From NCBI GenBank assembly GCA_035294305.1, contig DATGLD010000048.1:372001-436000 (forward strand): 64,000 bases of DNA. The letters run 5' to 3'. The stretch's first letter is position 1. The number at the start of each line of letters is the position of its first letter. The notes below the pieces were generated by a model. That model was not told where the DNA came from. It saw nothing but the letters and a program-made list of their open reading frames with translations, and searched no databases. Source of the DNA: DASRBN01 sp035294305. GTDB lineage: Bacteria; Chloroflexota; Ktedonobacteria; Ktedonobacterales; Ktedonobacteraceae. Below are positions 60,300 through 64,000 of this stretch, piece by piece. Both the position numbers and the translations under genes were made by a program.

Positions 60300-62654
60300 T
60301 TGACTACACTGTCCTATCACGACGCGAGCGCTTCCGTCGAGGAGCGAGTCGAGAGCTTACTGGCGCTGATGACGCTGGACGAGAAGCTGGCCCAACTCGG
60401 CTGCCTGTGGAGTACTGCTTTCGTCAGTACGGGCGTCTTTGATCCCGATACGATCATCGAGAAGATGCCGCATGGCATTGGGCAAGTGACGCGCATTGGG
60501 GCCTCGACGGGTCTGCACCCGCGGGAAAGCGCGGCATTCATGAACGCTATTCAACGGGCTGCCGTCGAACAAACGCGGCTCGGCATTCCTGTCATCGTTC
60601 ACGAGGAGTCCACGGGCGGATTCTGCCATCGTGATGCGACGACATTTCCGCAGGGTATAGGGCTTGCCGCGACATGGGATCCGGCCCTTGTGAAACAGGT
60701 GGCCGAGGTCATCCGTACGCAGATGATGGCGGTTGGCGCCCGGCACGCGCTTGCTCCGGTACTGGACGTGGCGCGTGACCCGCGCTGGGGGCGAGTAGAG
60801 GAAACCTATGGCGAAGACCCGGTACTCGCGGGGATTATAGGGACAGCCTACGTTCAAGGTCTTCAGGGCGATGATCTTACCAATGGAGTTGCCGCTACCG
60901 GGAAACACTTCCTTGGCTATGCTTTATCGGAGGGAGGACGCAACTGGGCTCCTGTTCAGCTAGGCCCGCGCGAACTGCGAGAGACCTACGCCGAGCCTTT
61001 CGCCGCTGCGATTCGAAATGCCGGACTTGCTACGGTCATGAACTCATATACTTCTGTCGATGGCCTTCCCTGCGCGGGAAGTCCCGCGATCCTGAATGAC
61101 CTGCTGCGCGAGGAACTGGGCTTTGAGGGTGTTGTCGTCGCGGATTATGGCGCCGTCAGGATGCTGATGGATTACCATTTTGTCGCGGCAACACCCGGAG
61201 AGGCCGCTCGCCTGGCTCTGCTGGCCGGACTCGACATGGAACTGCCGACAATGGACTGCTATGGAGCTCCACTGCGGGCCGAGATCGAGGCCGGGCGAGT
61301 ACCACTTGAAGCCGTTGACAGGGCCGTCCGGCGCGTGCTGGGCCTCAAATTTCTGCTTGGACTCTTCGAGAATCCCTATGTTGACGAAGAGGCCGCCGGC
61401 GCTGTCTTCCAAACTCCTGAGCAGCGCGCACTGGCCCGCCGGGGAGTTGCCGAGTCGGTCATTTTGCTGACCAATGATGGGGTGCTGCCGATTGCTCCTA
61501 CTGTGAAGCGCATCGCGGTCATCGGGCCGGGTGCGGACGACGAACGGCTGCTGCAAGGCGACTACCACTATCCTTCTCATCTCGAGATGATCTACCAGGC
61601 TCCCCAGAACCTTGAGGCTACAGGTCTGGTCGTTCCACGGGCGCGAGGGAATTACGCGCCCGGTCCATATTTCGCGCCGCATGTTACGCCGCTGGCCGGC
61701 CTGCGCTCAGCACTGGGAAAGGATGTTGAGGTGCGGTATGCTAAGGGATGTGAGGTACTGGGCGACGACCTCAGCGGCTTCGTTGAAGCGGTGAAAGCGG
61801 CACGCGATTCTGACCTGGCCATTGTTGTGGTCGCAGGACGAAGTGGCCTGCTGCGTTCAGCGACGGTTGGCGAGGGGAATGACGCGACGAGCCTCGATCT
61901 TACCGGCGTACAGCAGGAGCTGGTCGAGGCGATTGCGAGTACAGGAACGCCTCTCGTCGTAGTGGTGCTCAGTGGGCGCGTCCATACGCTGAACCACGTT
62001 GCAGACAAAGCCAACGCGCTGCTGCAGCTATTTCCCCCCGGAGAAGAGGGAGGCAGCGGGCTGGCCGACGTACTGACCGGGAGGGTGAACCCGAGCGGCC
62101 GCCTGCCGGTTAGCATTCCTCGCTCGGTGGGGCAGATTCCAAACTATGCCGCTACACGCGCCGGAGGCGATCACGTGATGTTCTTCGGCGATTATATCGA
62201 TTCGCCGGTAACCCCACTATTTGCCTTCGGGCATGGCTTGAACTATACCAGCTTTGCCTACAGCGATCTTCGCATACAGGCGACGACGACGACTGAACCG
62301 ATCGAGGTCTCGATCCAGGTAGGTAATAGCGGCGAGCGCACGGGTGAGGAGGTAGTACAATTATATTATCGAGATGTGGTTGCTTCCGTTGCTCGTCCCC
62401 AACGCATGTTGCTCGGTTTCGCGCGCGTTGCTCTCGCACCTGGACAGACGCGGCGGGTAATATTTAGCGTACATCCATCGCGGCTCGCCTTTTATGATCC
62501 ATGCATGCGGTTTGTTACTGAGCCTGGAGATTTCACTTTCAGCGTTGGAAGCTCTTCCAGCGATATACGAGATGAGAAGACTGTAACGCTTGATGGGTCG
62601 GTCGCTGAGTACCGGCAGCGCGAAATTGTGGACACGAAAGTGACGATTGAGTGA
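60300..62654 (+). CDS. Glycoside hydrolase family 3 (beta-glucosidase/beta-xylosidase type)
   Basis: 784 residues. N-terminal barrel with LAPVLDVARDPRWGRVEETYGEDP, ATGKHFLGYALSEGGRNW, and nucleophile Asp in GFEGVVVADYGAV; C-terminal alpha/beta sandwich and a fibronectin-III-like domain (EVVQLYYRDVVASV, GFARVALAPGQTRRV). No signal peptide, so it acts on imported oligosaccharides. Start is TTG 60300 with GAGGAG 7 nt upstream. Adjacent to the LacI regulator and broken permease, it was part of a sugar-use operon. Confidence 0.93.
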   Translation: MTTLSYHDASASVEERVESLLALMTLDEKLAQLGCLWSTAFVSTGVFDPDTIIEKMPHGIGQVTRIGASTGLHPRESAAFMNAIQRAAVEQTRLGIPVIVHEESTGGFCHRDATTFPQGIGLAATWDPALVKQVAEVIRTQMMAVGARHALAPVLDVARDPRWGRVEETYGEDPVLAGIIGTAYVQGLQGDDLTNGVAATGKHFLGYALSEGGRNWAPVQLGPRELRETYAEPFAAAIRNAGLATVMNSYTSVDGLPCAGSPAILNDLLREELGFEGVVVADYGAVRMLMDYHFVAATPGEAARLALLAGLDMELPTMDCYGAPLRAEIEAGRVPLEAVDRAVRRVLGLKFLLGLFENPYVDEEAAGAVFQTPEQRALARRGVAESVILLTNDGVLPIAPTVKRIAVIGPGADDERLLQGDYHYPSHLEMIYQAPQNLEATGLVVPRARGNYAPGPYFAPHVTPLAGLRSALGKDVEVRYAKGCEVLGDDLSGFVEAVKAARDSDLAIVVVAGRSGLLRSATVGEGNDATSLDLTGVQQELVEAIASTGTPLVVVVLSGRVHTLNHVADKANALLQLFPPGEEGGSGLADVLTGRVNPSGRLPVSIPRSVGQIPNYAATRAGGDHVMFFGDYIDSPVTPLFAFGHGLNYTSFAYSDLRIQATTTTEPIEVSIQVGNSGERTGEEVVQLYYRDVVASVARPQRMLLGFARVALAPGQTRRVIFSVHPSRLAFYDPCMRFVTEPGDFTFSVGSSSSDIRDEKTVTLDGSVAEYRQREIVDTKVTIE

Positions 62655-62889
62655 TCTATCAGGTTTCGGAGTCTGAATGAAAGGGGTTATTTGAAGAGAG
62701 CATGGCACTATACTCATCTGCTGAGGTATTCTTTTCTTTATGACCTACATCTCCGAGCATTACAAAGGCGATGCACACGGCGGCCATGATGGTAAATCAG
62801 GAAATCTTTCGCATCTTCTGAGGTATACGGTGGCATGCACCGGCACTATGTGATTTACCATCCGTGCCGTAAGGTCCCTGGCTTGAGCT
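62655..62889. other. Intergenic region left of the MITE, no gene seen
   Basis: Holds a short stem CGGCAC...GTGCCG near 62841-62869, which may belong to the left end of the IS605-type element. No convincing coding sequence. Confidence 0.4.
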
Positions 62890-63026
62890 CTGTCTTTTAT
62901 ACACATTTTACAAACCAATTTTGTGAAAGAGCGCTGCAAAACAGTATGTATTGTAGAGTTCATTTCAAACTCTACAATAGAAAGTGCGTTAACAGGCATC
63001 TCCAGAAAAATGTGTATAAAAGACAG
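62890..63026. mobile_element. 137-bp MITE with Tn5/IS4-like ends and 10-bp target duplication
   Basis: Perfect 20-bp terminal inverted repeats CTGTCTTTTATACACATTTT, differing at few positions from the Tn5/IS50 mosaic end. Flanked by exact direct repeats GGCTTGAGCT (62880-62889 and 63027-63036). The interior has no gene, only a stem ATTGTAGAGTT/AACTCTACAAT. A 10-bp duplication is within the range of IS4-superfamily elements. It lies just upstream of tnpB. Confidence 0.88.
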
Positions 63027-63064
63027 GGCTTGAGCTAGAGGGATGGAAGGCACGCTCCTTTCGT

Positions 63065-63093
63065 TTGACAACGCTTATGCTTTGTGCTAGAAT
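63065..63093 (+). promoter_or_regulatory. tnpB promoter
   Basis: TTGACA (63065-63070), exactly 17 bp, TAGAAT (63088-63093). Transcription would start near 63100, the position of the candidate GTG start codon. Confidence 0.65.
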
Positions 63094-63099
63094 GCTCGT

Positions 63100-64000
63100 G
63101 TGCGTAAGATGTTGGAGTACCGGATATACCCGACCAAGAAACAGAACACTCGGTTGCAAGAGACCTTGGACGAATGCCGCTGGCTCTACAATCATTTGCT
63201 GCAAAAACGCAAGGAAACCTACGAGCAGACCGGCACAAACCTGCGTCTCTATCAGCAACACGCCACTTTCCCGATCCTCAAAGCCGAACGCCCTTCCCTC
63301 AGTACCGTCCATTCGCAAGTGTTGCAGAATGTTGCTGTTCACCTTGATCTGGCATTCAAAGCCTTTTTTAGACGGGTGAAAGCAGGAGAGAAGCCCGGCT
63401 ATCCCCGTTTCCGTGGGAAAGGCCGGTATGATAGCCTCACCTTCCCACAATCCGGTTTCAAGCTTGACGAGCAGGGCAAACTCTACGTCTCGGGTATCGG
63501 ACATCTCAAGATTGTTCTGCATCGCCCCCTCACGGGCACGATTAAAATCCTCACCATCCGCCGTTCCGCGACCTCCAAGTGGTACGCTTGCTTCTCTGTC
63601 GAGTATGAACCGGAGCGGCTTCCTGCTCATCCCTCTCAGGTGGGGATCGATGTGGGCTTGAAAACGTTTGCTACCCTTTCTGATGCCACTGATATAGAAA
63701 ACCCGCGTTTCTTCAGGAAGGAAGAAAAAGCTCTGGGGAAAGTGCAACGCAAGCACTCCAAGCTTGCGAAAGGCACTCCAGAGCGGCGCAAACACCGCAA
63801 GGCCGTCGCCCGTGTGCATGAGCGGATCGCTTTCAAGCGGGAGAATTTCACGCATCAAGAGAGTCGAAAGATCGTCAATGCCTATGGCTTCATTGCCATC
63901 GAAGACTTGCAGGTGAACCGCATGGTTCATCAGCATGGCCTTGCCAAAAGTATTCATGATGCCTCGTGGTCGCGTTTCTTTGCGCAAGTGTCCTACAAAG
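63100..64000 (+). CDS. tnpB: IS200/IS605-family TnpB (RNA-guided nuclease ancestor of Cas12), 3' end outside window
   Basis: At least 300 residues; runs off the window edge. N-terminal RKMLEYRIYPTKKQNTRLQE, LDECRWLYNHLLQKRKETYE, KPGYPRFRGKGRYDSLTFPQ, then RuvC-like VGIDVGLKTFATLSD (first catalytic Asp) and FIAIEDLQVNRM (Glu). The third acidic residue and zinc finger would lie downstream. GTG 63100 or ATG 63109 are possible starts. No tnpA is visible upstream, so it is a tnpB-only element, or TnpA is lost. The right end, where the guide RNA would be encoded, is outside the window. Confidence 0.92.
   Translation, partial: MRKMLEYRIYPTKKQNTRLQETLDECRWLYNHLLQKRKETYEQTGTNLRLYQQHATFPILKAERPSLSTVHSQVLQNVAVHLDLAFKAFFRRVKAGEKPGYPRFRGKGRYDSLTFPQSGFKLDEQGKLYVSGIGHLKIVLHRPLTGTIKILTIRRSATSKWYACFSVEYEPERLPAHPSQVGIDVGLKTFATLSDATDIENPRFFRKEEKALGKVQRKHSKLAKGTPERRKHRKAVARVHERIAFKRENFTHQESRKIVNAYGFIAIEDLQVNRMVHQHGLAKSIHDASWSRFFAQVSYK

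Noticed and set aside
62989..63987. 332-codon open frame on the minus strand
   Set aside because: It is the antisense of tnpB; the plus strand encodes clear TnpB motifs and the minus product resembles nothing.

Overview
The window looks like chromosomal DNA of a soil Chloroflexota bacterium, most likely of class Ktedonobacteria. This is an inference from overall character: moderate GC; an S53 peptidase fragment without a visible prodomain; large STAND-type ATPase regulators, one fused to a nucleotide-cyclase domain; a DoxX-Rieske fusion; many short GC-rich intergenic repeats; and decayed genes beside intact ones. No rRNA or other definitive taxonomic marker is present.

Layout: 1-0.6 kb is the N-terminal part of a secreted S53 peptidase. 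0.7-4.8 kb is a de novo NAD operon, nadB-nadC-nadA, behind an elaborate leader. 4.8-15.5 kb holds a dihydrolipoamide-dehydrogenase-like flavoprotein, a truncated topoisomerase IB, a ThiO-type oxidase, a 16-repeat PQQ-like protein, Dps, a 2-hydroxyacid dehydrogenase, a phosphohexomutase, a small membrane protein and an AI-2E transporter remnant. 15.6-24.3 kb holds an orphan molybdopterin large subunit, a tandem universal stress protein, a predicted PPi-dependent phosphofructokinase followed by a two-component system, and the DoxX-Rieske protein.

24.3-32.9 kb is an aspartate/methionine block: a VapBC-like toxin-antitoxin pair, asd, lysC, a decayed metY and metX behind a SAM-I riboswitch, then hom. 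Between the riboswitch and hom lies a small island (about 30.1-31.8 kb) with a MITE, two tRNA genes with anomalous anticodons, a truncated DUF5343-like gene and three small genes. 33-43 kb carries a heterodimeric ABC exporter with a divergent WYL regulator, an envelope glycan group (YbhN-like, O-antigen ligase-like, UDP-xylose-synthase-like) and an ornithine-cyclodeaminase-family gene. 43.5-52.4 kb has two large STAND/TPR regulators flanking a coupled DDAH-PhoD pair.

52.4-58.7 kb is an aromatic amino acid block: aroB-aroC on the minus strand, and divergently tyrA-aroF and aroH, with convergent pheA. The tyrA leader encodes a 23-residue peptide containing Tyr-Ala-Tyr-Trp-Phe-Tyr-Phe followed by competing hairpins and a terminator, a strong candidate for ribosome-mediated attenuation; its start codon lies almost at the predicted transcription start. 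58.8-62.7 kb is a LacI regulator, a sugar-permease remnant and a GH3 glycosidase. The window ends in a TnpB gene that runs off the edge, preceded by a 137-bp MITE with Tn5-like ends and a perfect 10-bp target duplication.

Two families of short GC-rich repeats recur between genes. Copies also lie in frame inside nadB, aroB and phoD, where they add extra residues.
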